This document shows, in pieces, positions 26,335-34,980 of a DNA stretch of 64,000 nucleotides. The notes below the pieces were generated by a model, which was not told where the DNA came from, made no database searches, and saw only the letters and a list, made by a program, of their open reading frames with translations. The stretch is from contig NZ_UAUI01000024.1 in NCBI RefSeq assembly GCF_900455735.1, forward strand, positions 62,001-126,000, written 5' to 3'. A program made the position numbers and the translations under genes. The stretch comes from Rhodococcus wratislaviensis. Its GTDB lineage: Bacteria > Actinomycetota > Actinomycetes > Mycobacteriales > Mycobacteriaceae. The stretch's first letter is position 1, and every line of letters begins with the position of its first letter.

Positions 26335-27870
26335 TCACAGAGGTTCCTTCTCGAGTTCACTCGGCGTCGTCGAGTCACGGTTCGTCGAGTGGGTGGGAGA
26401 GGAATGCATCTGCCGCATCTCGTGCTCGAGGGCGATGGCGTCGGCGCCCTGGGGCATCGCCGGAGCGGGAAGTCGCCACAGCATGGGAAGTTTGTCCTGG
26501 ACCACGCGCCGATACGCATACAGCACGACCGAGAACAGCAGGACGGCCACCGCGATCACAGACTCCCGGGCGCCGCCGTAGCCCAGCAGTTCGGGATTCA
26601 GGACACCGATCGCGGTGATGAAGACGTTGAACGCCACCAGGACTGCCACGACGGGAATCCACGCGCGGTGTCGTCTGATCGGCCGCGGCCAGTTGGGTCG
26701 GTCCCTGCGCAGCAATATGAAAGCCGACAGTCCCAGGATGATCGACAGCAGGTAGCCGAGGTTGCTCGCCAGCAAGATGCTCACCGGGTGGCCCACCAGG
26801 ACCATGACGGTCGCGTTGAGGAGCACGTCCAGGGTCAGGGACCGGCCAGGCACACCCCACCGGTTGACCCAGTCGAGTTGCTTGATGGTCATGCCTTCCT
26901 GCGCAAGCCCGAACAGCGCGCGGCCCCCGTCGGCGGTCGTGGAGATGATAGAGATCAGCAGGGCCGACGCGATCACGATCGTTCCGATCCAGGCCGCGCC
27001 GCCGAACGCCTGCTCGAATGCCACGGCGACATAGTTCACCGGGTTGTCTCGGACCACGCCTTCTCCGAGACCACCCGCGAGGGCGGTCGGGACGACGACG
27101 AACAGCACGATCATGAACAGCGAAATGCGCGACATGGCCTTCGACGTATCGCGGGCGGTGTCCTTGTATTCGGGTGCGAACGAAGCAACGATCTCGCCCG
27201 CGTAGATCGTCCACGCGGTCACGTAGAACACGACAGCGACTGTTCGCCAGTCGCCGGCGACCGACCAGGACAAGTTGGCCGTCGACCAATGGATCGACGG
27301 GCTGACCAGGCACGCCACCGTTATGACGGCTAGACCTGCGACAACCAGCAGTCCGAGCACCTTGTTGACCGTGGCGCCGAACTTCAAGCCGAAGTAGTTG
27401 AAGGCCCAGGCGAACAGCATGGCACCGAGAGCGAAGAGGTGCTCGAGCCCGAGGTGGTTGCCGAAGATGCCGAAGGCGAGGGTGTTGTCCTGGAACCAGG
27501 TCGCCTCGATCAATTCTCCGAAGACGACCGAGGCCATGGAGATGGACAGTGACCAACCGAGCCAGTAGCCGAACGCGGCGATGGCTCCGAGTGGGGCGAA
27601 GTACTTCTTCCAGCCCTCGATGGCATAGCGTGCGACTCCTCCGGAGTCGCGGGGGAACATCGCCGCCATCTCCGCGAAGACCTGGCATTGCAGGAAGCTG
27701 ATCACCGCTCCGATGAACCAGACGGTAATTGCGGTCCAGGCGCCGACGACGCCGAGAAGGTAGCCGAATGTCACGAACAACCCAACTGGCAGGGTCAGCG
27801 CCATGGCCATGCCATCGCGCCAGGTGAGCTTCTTGGCGAGTCTTCGATGGTCCATGCTGTCTTCGGTCAT
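26335..27870 (-). CDS. APC-family amino acid/amine permease, copy 1
   Basis: A 511-residue protein with about twelve TM segments. LTWRDGMAMALTLPVGLFVTFGYLLG and the TM1 break typical of the APC superfamily are present, then MFPRDSGGVARYAIEGWKKYFAPLGAIAAFGYW and late TTADGGRALFGLAQEGM. By eye about 90 percent of residues are identical to the permease at 36350-37897, up to the last EMR, after which the tails differ. AAGGACGAG precedes the ATG at 27870. Expected to import an amino acid or amine used by the island. Confidence 0.88.
   Translation of the reverse strand: MTEDSMDHRRLAKKLTWRDGMAMALTLPVGLFVTFGYLLGVVGAWTAITVWFIGAVISFLQCQVFAEMAAMFPRDSGGVARYAIEGWKKYFAPLGAIAAFGYWLGWSLSISMASVVFGELIEATWFQDNTLAFGIFGNHLGLEHLFALGAMLFAWAFNYFGLKFGATVNKVLGLLVVAGLAVITVACLVSPSIHWSTANLSWSVAGDWRTVAVVFYVTAWTIYAGEIVASFAPEYKDTARDTSKAMSRISLFMIVLFVVVPTALAGGLGEGVVRDNPVNYVAVAFEQAFGGAAWIGTIVIASALLISIISTTADGGRALFGLAQEGMTIKQLDWVNRWGVPGRSLTLDVLLNATVMVLVGHPVSILLASNLGYLLSIILGLSAFILLRRDRPNWPRPIRRHRAWIPVVAVLVAFNVFITAIGVLNPELLGYGGARESVIAVAVLLFSVVLYAYRRVVQDKLPMLWRLPAPAMPQGADAIALEHEMRQMHSSPTHSTNRDSTTPSELEKEPL
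26413..27840 (-). repeat. permease duplication, copy 1 (inverted relative to 36380-37804)
   Basis: Nucleotide and protein similarity to 36380-37804 is very high over about 1.43 kb and drops sharply at the C-terminal tails. The copies are in opposite orientation about 8.5 kb apart, so recombination between them would invert the segment with the amine oxidase, aldehyde dehydrogenase, aldolase and oxidoreductase genes. Confidence 0.8.
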
Positions 27871-27955
27871 GTCTCGTCCTTCGTTTTATTGTCCCCCGGT
27901 TGATAGGTCGATGCGATCGCCTGGATCGGACCATCTGGTGACCTGTATGGGCAGC

Positions 27956-27994
27956 AGGGCCGGGACGGCAGGCCGCCGCCGGCGTCCCGGCCCT
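27956..27994 (-). terminator. terminator after the flavin amine oxidase gene
   Basis: Perfect 12-bp arms AGGGCCGGGACG (27956-27967) and CGTCCCGGCCCT (27983-27994) with a 15-base GC-rich loop, in the 198-base gap between the amine oxidase stop and the permease start. It separates two same-strand genes, so the permease probably has its own promoter. Confidence 0.7.
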
Positions 27995-28068
27995 TTCATG
28001 CCCAGGCCTTCACCCCTGACTGCGCGTCCATCCGAGTCGCGCGAAAGTGGTACAGACCGTGACCGGGG

Positions 28069-29400
28069 TCAGCTGGGATTCCCAGAGATCCGCGCGTGAA
28101 TCTCTCGATCAGCCCGGATTCCGGATTCGATCGCGCCATCGATGAACCCGTTCCATCCATTGGCGAGATCCGAACCGGCAAAGAAGACCCTGCCCTCGGG
28201 CTTCTGTAGCTCCGCGAGCAACCTCGTTGTCTGGCCCGGTCTGAACATGCACCACGTGCCGCGCGAGAACTCGTCACTTGCCCAGTCATGTCCGGTGGTG
28301 GCGACGACTTCCAGATCCCCGAACAGCTTTTGGAGTTCCGCACCGACTTGGTCGATGTCGCCGGCGTTCAAATCAGCTCCCTCGGGGCCGAATGCGATGA
28401 GCAACTGACCGTCATCGAGGACCTTGTCGGTCACGACATAGTTGATCAAGTGGTTCTCCGGAGCAACAGCGAAGAACGGCTTGGGCAAGTCCCCTCGAAC
28501 GTGCACCCACGCTTTCGAACCACGGCCGGGCTGGCCCTCGGAAATCCCCGCTTGTTTCGCGGCGGACAGTGGGGGACTGAAGTCAATGGCACCGAAGGTA
28601 TTCAATGGTGCCGCGACGACCACATACCGAGCCCGCAAGGTATCCCCTTGTCGAGTGGTCACGACCACGCCGTCATCCGATTGTTCCACCGCGGCAACCG
28701 GAGTGCTCAGCCGAATTTCGGCTGAGGAGTCGTCCGCTATGGCCTGGATCAGAGATCGTGTTCCGTTCTTGAGTTTGTAGCGCCCGACCGTATCGAATAC
28801 TGCATTGATATCGAAGCCGCTGAGCGCATACCAACGCAGCGCGGCAACGAGGCCGACGTCTCCGCACGGCGCGGAGCCCATGGCTGTCCACAAGCCGTTG
28901 GCCAGATCTTTCTCTTCGGGGGTCAGGTCGAGTCCGTCGATCCGATCCTGGATCGACAACTTGTCGATCACCTCTAACGCATCCTTGTGGAAGAAGGGCT
29001 CGAAAGGTCGCTCGAGTACCTCCCGAGCGTCCTGAACGACCATCTCCATGAGGGACTCGATGGCCGACGAGGCCTCCTCGTAGGGAACGCTCTTCCGCCG
29101 GCCGCCAGTGACCGTGGCCGCGATCTCGGGCGCGGACACCCCAATTGTTTCGACGAGCTCGAGGTTGTAGCGAGAGATCTCCGCGAACGCATGTGGCTGG
29201 AACCAATGGACCCACGTGCCCCCCAACTCCAGAGAGTGTCCCGGCAGGGCGTCGTCCTTGTACCAGGTTCTGCCGCCGATACGATCCCTGCCTTCCAGCA
29301 CCACCACGTCGTACCCCCGGCGGCTGAGTTCCCGAGAGGCGGTAATGCCGGCGAAGCCGGCTCCAATGATCACAACATCACACGACTGATTGTTTCCCAT
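28069..29400 (-). CDS. flavin monoamine oxidase family protein
   Basis: A 443-residue FAD amine oxidase. The dinucleotide motif VVIIGAGFAGITASREL begins at about residue 8. VVLEGRDRIGGRTW is the second signature, and GRVFFAGSDLANGWNGFIDGAIESG is the C-terminal FAD clamp. The family oxidises primary or secondary amines (tyramine, putrescine, tryptamine) to imines, then aldehydes, with H2O2. GAGGAC lies before the ATG at 29400; a longer frame upstream has no site. The next upstream gene encodes an aldehyde dehydrogenase, the classic partner. Base composition is lower in GC than the flanking genes, hinting at acquisition. Confidence 0.88.
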   Translation of the reverse strand: MGNNQSCDVVIIGAGFAGITASRELSRRGYDVVVLEGRDRIGGRTWYKDDALPGHSLELGGTWVHWFQPHAFAEISRYNLELVETIGVSAPEIAATVTGGRRKSVPYEEASSAIESLMEMVVQDAREVLERPFEPFFHKDALEVIDKLSIQDRIDGLDLTPEEKDLANGLWTAMGSAPCGDVGLVAALRWYALSGFDINAVFDTVGRYKLKNGTRSLIQAIADDSSAEIRLSTPVAAVEQSDDGVVVTTRQGDTLRARYVVVAAPLNTFGAIDFSPPLSAAKQAGISEGQPGRGSKAWVHVRGDLPKPFFAVAPENHLINYVVTDKVLDDGQLLIAFGPEGADLNAGDIDQVGAELQKLFGDLEVVATTGHDWASDEFSRGTWCMFRPGQTTRLLAELQKPEGRVFFAGSDLANGWNGFIDGAIESGIRADREIHARISGNPS

Positions 29401-29563
29401 GTCCTCATCCACTGATAGAAAGAATGTGTTTATCGGTGACAAACCGATGTGGTCGCCTTCGGAACGAAGTCAAGTCCCGGGATCGGGGACTACTGTCCTC
29501 CGGTTGTCTCGCTCGGCCCTCGAATATGCGCTCCCTCTTTCGCTCCCTCTTTTCACGAAAGCT

Positions 29564-31042
29564 TCAGTCCCCGTTCTTGACGATGTGAATGACGCTGGTG
29601 TCGGTGAACTCCAGGAGCCCTTCCATGCCGAACTCGACGCCGAGACCCGATTGCTTGCGTCCGCCGAAGGGAACGTCGGGCAGAACGGCGCAATGCGTAT
29701 TCACCCAGACGGTTCCGCTCTCGAGGCGCTGCGCGACAGTAGTGGCGCGCTCCACGTCGGTGCCCCACACCGAATTGCCCAGACCGTATTCGGTCCCATT
29801 GACCCGCTCGATGACCTCGTCGAGGTCGTCGTACTTCAAGATGGCCCGGACCGGCGCGAACGTCTCCTCGGAGACGAGCGGACTGGCGTGGTCGATGTCG
29901 CGGACGACGGTGAGCTGCACGAAGTAGCCGGGGGTGTCGAACACGTGGCCGCCGGCGATGATCTTCCCGTCACGCGCTGCGATGTCGAGCGCCGTCTTGG
30001 CAGCCTCCAACTGCTTGGGGTTCTGCACCGGACCGTATTCGGTGTCCGGGTCGAGCCCGTGTCCGACCTTGGCGTCGGTGGCAAGCCTGGCGAACTCCTC
30101 GCAGAACTCGTCGTATTGCGAAGCGTGCACGAAGATCCGCTTGATGTTGATGCAGACCTGGCCGGAGTTCCAGAAGGCCCATTCGAAGATGCCTTTGGCG
30201 ACCTTCGGTACGTCTGCGTCGTCGAGCACGACAGCTCCGTCGTTTCCGCCCAACTCCAGGACGACGCGCTTGAGGGTCTCGGCGCTGCTTGCCATCACCT
30301 TGCGGCCCGCAGCGGTCGAACCGGTGAAGGAGATCTTGTCGACCTCGTTGTGGGCGGTCAGGTAGGGGCCCAGATCGCCGCCGTCGCCCACCACGTTGAC
30401 CACTCCCGCCGGAACCAGATCCTGGAGCATCTCACCGATCAACATCGCGTTGAGCGGCGTGGTCGGTGCTGGTTTGATCACTATCGTGTTGCCCGCAAGC
30501 AATGCCGGCGCCACCTTGTAGATGGTCTGGAAAAAGGGGAAGTTCCACGGGATGATCCCGAGCACCACGCCAATGGGCTTGCGGTGGATCTCGATCCGCG
30601 AGTCCTCGTCGTCACGCACCACCTCGGGGTCGAGGCGCAGGTCGGCGATGTGACGCATCCAGATGAGGGCCGAGTCGACGTCACCGTCGGCCGAGGCGGC
30701 CGGCTTGCCTGTTTCCAAGGTGATGACCCGCGAGATCTCCTCCCGCCGCGCCTCGATGCGCTGCGCGAGCTGGTGCAGGATTCGTGACCGCTCCTCCACG
30801 GTGGTGTTCTGCCACTCTCCGAAGGCGCGGGTCGCGGCCTGGTATGCCTCGTCGGCCTGCTTCTCATCCGCGACCGGTGCCGTCGCAATGGCCTCACCGG
30901 TTGCCGGGTCGAGGACCGGCTGACTCGATGCCCCCTCGACGAGCTGCCCATCGATCAGCTGCTTGAAGGTCTGATCTGCCAGGTCGGCCATGGCGACCGG
31001 AGTGTCCATCTGGAGGGGTGCGGGCGGTGGGGCGGTGGTCAT
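29564..31042 (-). CDS. aldehyde dehydrogenase
   Basis: A 492-residue NAD(P)-dependent aldehyde dehydrogenase. PWNFPF and KPAPTTPLNA are in the NAD-binding half; FTGSTAAGRKVM, the base Glu in VLELGGNDGAV and the catalytic Cys in WNSGQVCINIKR follow. It would oxidise the aldehyde from the amine oxidase encoded downstream. The ATG at 31042 follows GGAGACGACGAC; the frame runs 44 codons further upstream but through the shared promoter block, so that region is regulatory. The first ten codons (MTTAPPPAPL) nearly match those of the Rieske oxygenase (MTTTLPPAPL) at DNA level. Confidence 0.92.
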   Translation of the reverse strand: MTTAPPPAPLQMDTPVAMADLADQTFKQLIDGQLVEGASSQPVLDPATGEAIATAPVADEKQADEAYQAATRAFGEWQNTTVEERSRILHQLAQRIEARREEISRVITLETGKPAASADGDVDSALIWMRHIADLRLDPEVVRDDEDSRIEIHRKPIGVVLGIIPWNFPFFQTIYKVAPALLAGNTIVIKPAPTTPLNAMLIGEMLQDLVPAGVVNVVGDGGDLGPYLTAHNEVDKISFTGSTAAGRKVMASSAETLKRVVLELGGNDGAVVLDDADVPKVAKGIFEWAFWNSGQVCINIKRIFVHASQYDEFCEEFARLATDAKVGHGLDPDTEYGPVQNPKQLEAAKTALDIAARDGKIIAGGHVFDTPGYFVQLTVVRDIDHASPLVSEETFAPVRAILKYDDLDEVIERVNGTEYGLGNSVWGTDVERATTVAQRLESGTVWVNTHCAVLPDVPFGGRKQSGLGVEFGMEGLLEFTDTSVIHIVKNGD

Positions 31043-31167
31043 GTCGTCGTCTCCATCGTGGGGGAGGGATCTGCCATTCAGGGGCATCGTCGGCCGCACC
31101 TGGATCGTCGGATGCGGAGTGCGCAGCACCGGCGGACCGTCGATAGGTGAAGGTGATCTGCTCGGCT

Positions 31168-31257
31168 GGATCAAGTGACAATGAACTTAATCACTAATTC
31201 GACCCGACAACATATGCTCGTGCACAGTTCGGAACGAACATTCTGTGCGCAGCCACA
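31168..31257 (-). promoter_or_regulatory. duplicated promoter/operator block, copy B (aldehyde dehydrogenase)
   Basis: Copy of the block at 23127-23216, with 33 identical bases at 31168-31200 including the AGTGA-n12-TCACT dyad and a shared downstream CATATG and GTGCACAGTT. Here about 105 bases of unmatched sequence separate it from a second shared patch (31013-31059) that covers the leader and first codons. The block lies in a 376-base gap (31043-31418) between the divergent dehydrogenase and aldolase genes, so it may serve both directions. Confidence 0.75.
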
Positions 31258-31418
31258 CTCGGGTGGCGCGAGATGAGTGCCGCGCGAAGTGGCGGACCCG
31301 GAACCCATCTCTGACCTGCGATGTCTGCACGAATGCATATCGCCGTGCAGGACTGTCCCTTGTTCGGCAACCGCGCTCGTTCCTACCTTTCTTCCAACCG
31401 CAGCAGAAAGGGAACATC

Positions 31419-32363
31419 ATGGTCCAGAGCGACTCAGTCTCGTCAGTGCGTGGTCTGATTCCAGCCCACCTCACTCCGATGTCGAGGGGCGGAGCGATTC
31501 ACTGGGATGCACTCACCACTCACCTCCGGTGGCTGGCGGCAATACCGGGAGTCGAGTGGATCACCACCACTGCCCACGCCTCGGAGGTCGCGACCCTGAC
31601 CACCGAGGAACGGCAGCGGATGATCGAGCATGCCGTCTCCGTGGTTCCGGAATCCATTGGTGTGGTTGCCGGCGTCTACGACGACGGCAGCGCCCGGGCC
31701 GCTGCCGAGGCGCGACGTTCGGTCGAGTCCGGAGCGAAGGCGCTCTTGGTGTTCCCCTCGGGAGTCTTCGCCGGAGGGTCGCAGCGGCGCTCGGAATCCC
31801 AACGCTCCCACTATGAAGCGGTCGCTGAAGCCGTGGACGTGCCCCTGATCATCTTCAAGTATCCGGTCGGCAACCCTCTCACGCTGCCGCTCGAGACCAC
31901 GCTGGAAATCTGTCAGACCATCCCGACCGTGGCGGCCATCAAGGAGTGGTCCTACGACATCGTCGAGTACGAGGACACGTGGCGGGCGATCAAGGCCGAC
32001 GCTCCCCACGTTTCGGTCCTGAGCAGCTTCAGCCGCGCCCTCTTTGCATCCCTTCTGGTGGGCAGCGACGGTGTGCTGAGTGGTCACGGCAGTATCGTCG
32101 CGGATCTGCAGAGTGAACTCCTTGCCGCAATGCAAGAGGGAGACCTGACCGGTGCGCGGAAGGCCTGGGATCGCATCTACCCCCTCGCCGTTGCCTGCTA
32201 CGCCGATCCCTTCTTCGATCAGCACAATCGGATGAAGGCGGCCCTGGGCATCCTGGGTCGAATCCCGCGCGACGCCACATATGTGCGGCGCCCCTTGGTG
32301 GAGGTCGACGACGCCGAGCTCGCCACACTCGAGGCTGCCTGCGTCAGCGCTGGGCTCGTGTAA
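31419..32363 (+). CDS. dihydrodipicolinate synthase-family aldolase/lyase
   Basis: A 314-residue TIM-barrel protein of the DHDPS/NAL superfamily. The Schiff-base lysine is in TVAAIKEWSYD and the tyrosine candidate in LIIFKYPVGN (standard YN replaced by KYPVG). The family cleaves or forms C-C bonds next to a keto group. Here the usual Thr-Thr pair is seen as ITTTAHASE. It may cleave a keto acid derived from the amine substrate. AGAAAGGGA precedes the ATG at 31419. It heads a plus-strand set with the OYE-type oxidoreductase 5 bases downstream. Confidence 0.8.
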   Translation: MVQSDSVSSVRGLIPAHLTPMSRGGAIHWDALTTHLRWLAAIPGVEWITTTAHASEVATLTTEERQRMIEHAVSVVPESIGVVAGVYDDGSARAAAEARRSVESGAKALLVFPSGVFAGGSQRRSESQRSHYEAVAEAVDVPLIIFKYPVGNPLTLPLETTLEICQTIPTVAAIKEWSYDIVEYEDTWRAIKADAPHVSVLSSFSRALFASLLVGSDGVLSGHGSIVADLQSELLAAMQEGDLTGARKAWDRIYPLAVACYADPFFDQHNRMKAALGILGRIPRDATYVRRPLVEVDDAELATLEAACVSAGLV

Positions 32364-32368
32364 CGGCT

Positions 32369-34048
32369 ATGTCCTACGTCCACCTCTTCAGTCCGAGCGC
32401 GATCGGCGGCGTCGAGATCCGTAACCGAGTCGTGTTGCCCAGCATGACCACTCGGCTGGCCACACCCTCCGGAGAGGTCACGCCGGAGCTCGTGAGCTAC
32501 TACCAGGAGCGGGCCAGGGGTGGCTGCGGTCTCGTAATCGTGGAGATGGCCTCGCCGCAGCGTCGCGGTCGGCACCGAGGGCGCGAGCTGGGCATCGACT
32601 CGGACGAGTACATACCCGGGTTGCGCTCCCTCGTTGCAGCCATCCACGAGCAAGGGGCCCGGGCCGGCATCCAACTCGGTCACGGCGGAGCGCGGGCGCT
32701 CCCGACGGAACTCGGTGGGCGCCCCCTTGCCGCGACCGCGGGGCCGGTGCCGGTGTTCGAGACGGCCCGCTTCGTGAACTTTCCCGAGCTCTTCGACGAG
32801 GACTCGCTGGAGCAGCTCGTGGTCGATCACGTCGACGCGGCAAGACGGGCTGAGGAGGCAGGGTTCGACGTGGTCGAGCTTCACGGCGCCCATGGGTACC
32901 TGCTGGCGCAGCTGATCAGCGCCGACGAGAATCGGGTGCTGCCGGACGCCGCGGCCCGGTACGACTTCCTCGCGTCATTGGTGCGCCGCATCGTCGACGC
33001 CGTCGGAATTCCCCTGAGCTATCGCCTCAGCGGTCAGGACTACTACTCGGCCGGACAAACCGTGGACGACTCGCTCGCGTTCCTTCCCTACCTGGAGGAC
33101 GCCGGCGTCTCCGCCGTCTCGGTGACCGGCGGGCACTACAAGTCCGTCGATCCCGAGATCATGATTCCGCCGATGCCGTACGAGGACGGCGTATTCCTCG
33201 ACGCGGCCCGGATGGTCAAGGCGCGCACGCGCCTGCCCGTCATCGCGGTCGGGCGGGTGAACACCCCGGCCGTGGCCGAGGACGCGCTCGCACAGGGGTG
33301 GGCGGACTTCGTCGCCGTGGGGCGCGGCCAGATCGCCGATCCCCACTGGGCGCGCAAGACGCAGCAACAGCAGCAAGTGCGAGAGTGCTTGGCGTGCAAT
33401 CACTGTGTGCGGACCATGCGCTCGGGTAAACAGCTGGCCTGCGCGGTGAACCCCACCGTGACGACCACCGACCGGCCTGCCGCTGGAACCGCTGCGCAGC
33501 GTCGACTCGTGTTCGGTGCCGGGCCTGCCGGCCTGACCTACGCAGTCGAATCGGCACGAGCGGGACACGAGGTGTATGTCATTGCACGGGACCGCACCTG
33601 GAAGGCGGCGGCAGCGCCCACCTTCAACGGCTACCGGCCTGATCGACAGCGGATGCACCGCTACTTCGACGGACTGTGGAAGGAGGCCGTCGACGCCGGC
33701 GTTCACATCGCCCCGGAGGGGGAGCGGGAACCACCGCCCGAATGGCGTACCGACATCGACGTCGTCGCCGACGCCAGGGGCGCCACCTACGTGGGCAACC
33801 TCGGTCCTCTCGTCCGCATCCTCATCCGAGTCCTGTCCCGCGTACCCCTGCCGAAGCGGCTGATGAAGAGCGACTGGCTCCACCACATATTGCTCTACGA
33901 CCTGCGCAACCCCCGGAGCAAGGAGCCGATCCGCATTCCGGGAGCTCGCACCATCAAGATCGGCGACGCGGCACAGCCGGGCGAGCTGGCCGCCGCCGTG
34001 CACGACGCATACATCCACGCTTGGAAGGAAGACAATGATGACCAGTAA
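32369..34048 (+). CDS. FMN/4Fe-4S oxidoreductase, OYE/trimethylamine-dehydrogenase class, lacking the NAD domain
   Basis: A 559-residue protein. The N-terminal OYE barrel is about residues 1-335 (LPSMTTRLAT, IQLGHGGA, ELHGAHGYLLAQ). The 4Fe-4S cysteines are in ECLACNHCVRTMRSGKQLAC followed by VNP. An FAD/ADP-binding start LVFGAGPAGLTYAVESARAGHEV follows at about 375. The family enzymes are 650-730 residues; here the central second Rossmann (NAD) domain is missing, while the last FAD strand (TIKIGDAAQPGELAAAVHDAYIHA) remains. Relatives include dimethylglycine, N-methylproline and trimethylamine demethylases and dienoyl-CoA reductases. N-demethylation is favoured by context. The start has no strong site and overlaps closely with upstream and downstream genes. 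Confidence 0.82.
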   Translation: MSYVHLFSPSAIGGVEIRNRVVLPSMTTRLATPSGEVTPELVSYYQERARGGCGLVIVEMASPQRRGRHRGRELGIDSDEYIPGLRSLVAAIHEQGARAGIQLGHGGARALPTELGGRPLAATAGPVPVFETARFVNFPELFDEDSLEQLVVDHVDAARRAEEAGFDVVELHGAHGYLLAQLISADENRVLPDAAARYDFLASLVRRIVDAVGIPLSYRLSGQDYYSAGQTVDDSLAFLPYLEDAGVSAVSVTGGHYKSVDPEIMIPPMPYEDGVFLDAARMVKARTRLPVIAVGRVNTPAVAEDALAQGWADFVAVGRGQIADPHWARKTQQQQQVRECLACNHCVRTMRSGKQLACAVNPTVTTTDRPAAGTAAQRRLVFGAGPAGLTYAVESARAGHEVYVIARDRTWKAAAAPTFNGYRPDRQRMHRYFDGLWKEAVDAGVHIAPEGEREPPPEWRTDIDVVADARGATYVGNLGPLVRILIRVLSRVPLPKRLMKSDWLHHILLYDLRNPRSKEPIRIPGARTIKIGDAAQPGELAAAVHDAYIHAWKEDNDDQ

Positions 34049-34790
34049 CCCGATGCGGTGCATCGTCACCGGGGGCAGCCAAGGCATCGGCGAGGCCATC
34101 GTCGAGAAACTCCTGTCAGATGGAGCTGCTGTCGCCGTAATCGACCGGCAGGAACCCACTGCCCGGCTGAAGGGCCGGGTAGCGTTCGCCGAGTGCGACG
34201 TGAGCGATTCCGCTGCTATGGAGGCTGCAGCTGCGGCACTGACAGATGCATTGGGAGGGCCACCCGACACGGTGGTCGCAAATGCAGGCAGGTGTGTATC
34301 CGGTCGGTTGGCGAGCGACCCGGTCGACAACCTCGTCAACCACTTTCAGATCAACACCGTGGGGGTGCTCAACACGTTCCGTCCCCACATCTCCCCTATG
34401 CGCGCCGAAGGGGGCGGGTCGCTGATCGCGATCACCTCGAACTGTGCGCACAAGCCCCGCCTCGACCTCGGCGCCTACTGCGCCACCAAGGCCGCCACCA
34501 AGATGATGGTCGAATGCCTCGCACTCGAGCTCGCAGCTGACGGAATCCGCGTGAATGCTGTCGCTCCGGGGTCCTGTGACACCGAGATGCAGCGTCGTCA
34601 GTGGGAGGAGCTCGGTGTCCCGAAGGATCGACAGGTCGTCGGCGACCTGACGTCCTATCGATCCGGCATCCCGGCGGGCAGGCTGGCGGCGCCACACGAC
34701 ATCGCACAGGCTGTCGGCTTCCTGGCCTCACCGGCTGCCGAGTTCATGCGTGGTGTGACGTTGGTCGTCGACGGCGCGCAGTCACTCTGA
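34035..34790 (+). CDS. SDR-family oxidoreductase
   Basis: A 251-residue classical short-chain dehydrogenase. Cofactor motif TGGSQGIGEA at about residue 12, NAG in VVANAGR, and the active-site segment SNCAHKPRLDLGAYCATKAA giving Tyr and Lys. The C-terminus MRGVTLVVDGAQSL is typical. It starts 14 bases inside the end of the oxidoreductase gene, so translation is coupled. It probably oxidises an alcohol or reduces a ketone of the amine pathway; substrate unknown. Confidence 0.87.
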   Translation: MMTSNPMRCIVTGGSQGIGEAIVEKLLSDGAAVAVIDRQEPTARLKGRVAFAECDVSDSAAMEAAAAALTDALGGPPDTVVANAGRCVSGRLASDPVDNLVNHFQINTVGVLNTFRPHISPMRAEGGGSLIAITSNCAHKPRLDLGAYCATKAATKMMVECLALELAADGIRVNAVAPGSCDTEMQRRQWEELGVPKDRQVVGDLTSYRSGIPAGRLAAPHDIAQAVGFLASPAAEFMRGVTLVVDGAQSL

Positions 34791-34980
34791 TCCGACAAGA
34801 CGACGACGCGCACCATCGATCGTCCTCGCCACCACGATCACGCCCACCGGCCGGAACCGACCGCGAGCAACCCACGTCTCCACACGGGGGATTGCTATCC
34901 CCTGCCGGGAACTCCGGCGCCCAGGGAACCACCGAGTGCACCCGGAAACGGGTCCTCCCTACATCCTCGGAGAGTTCGTC

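Noticed and set aside
29473-29491. 6-bp inverted repeat AGTCCC/GGGACT after the aldehyde dehydrogenase gene
   Set aside because: Too short to call a terminator with confidence.
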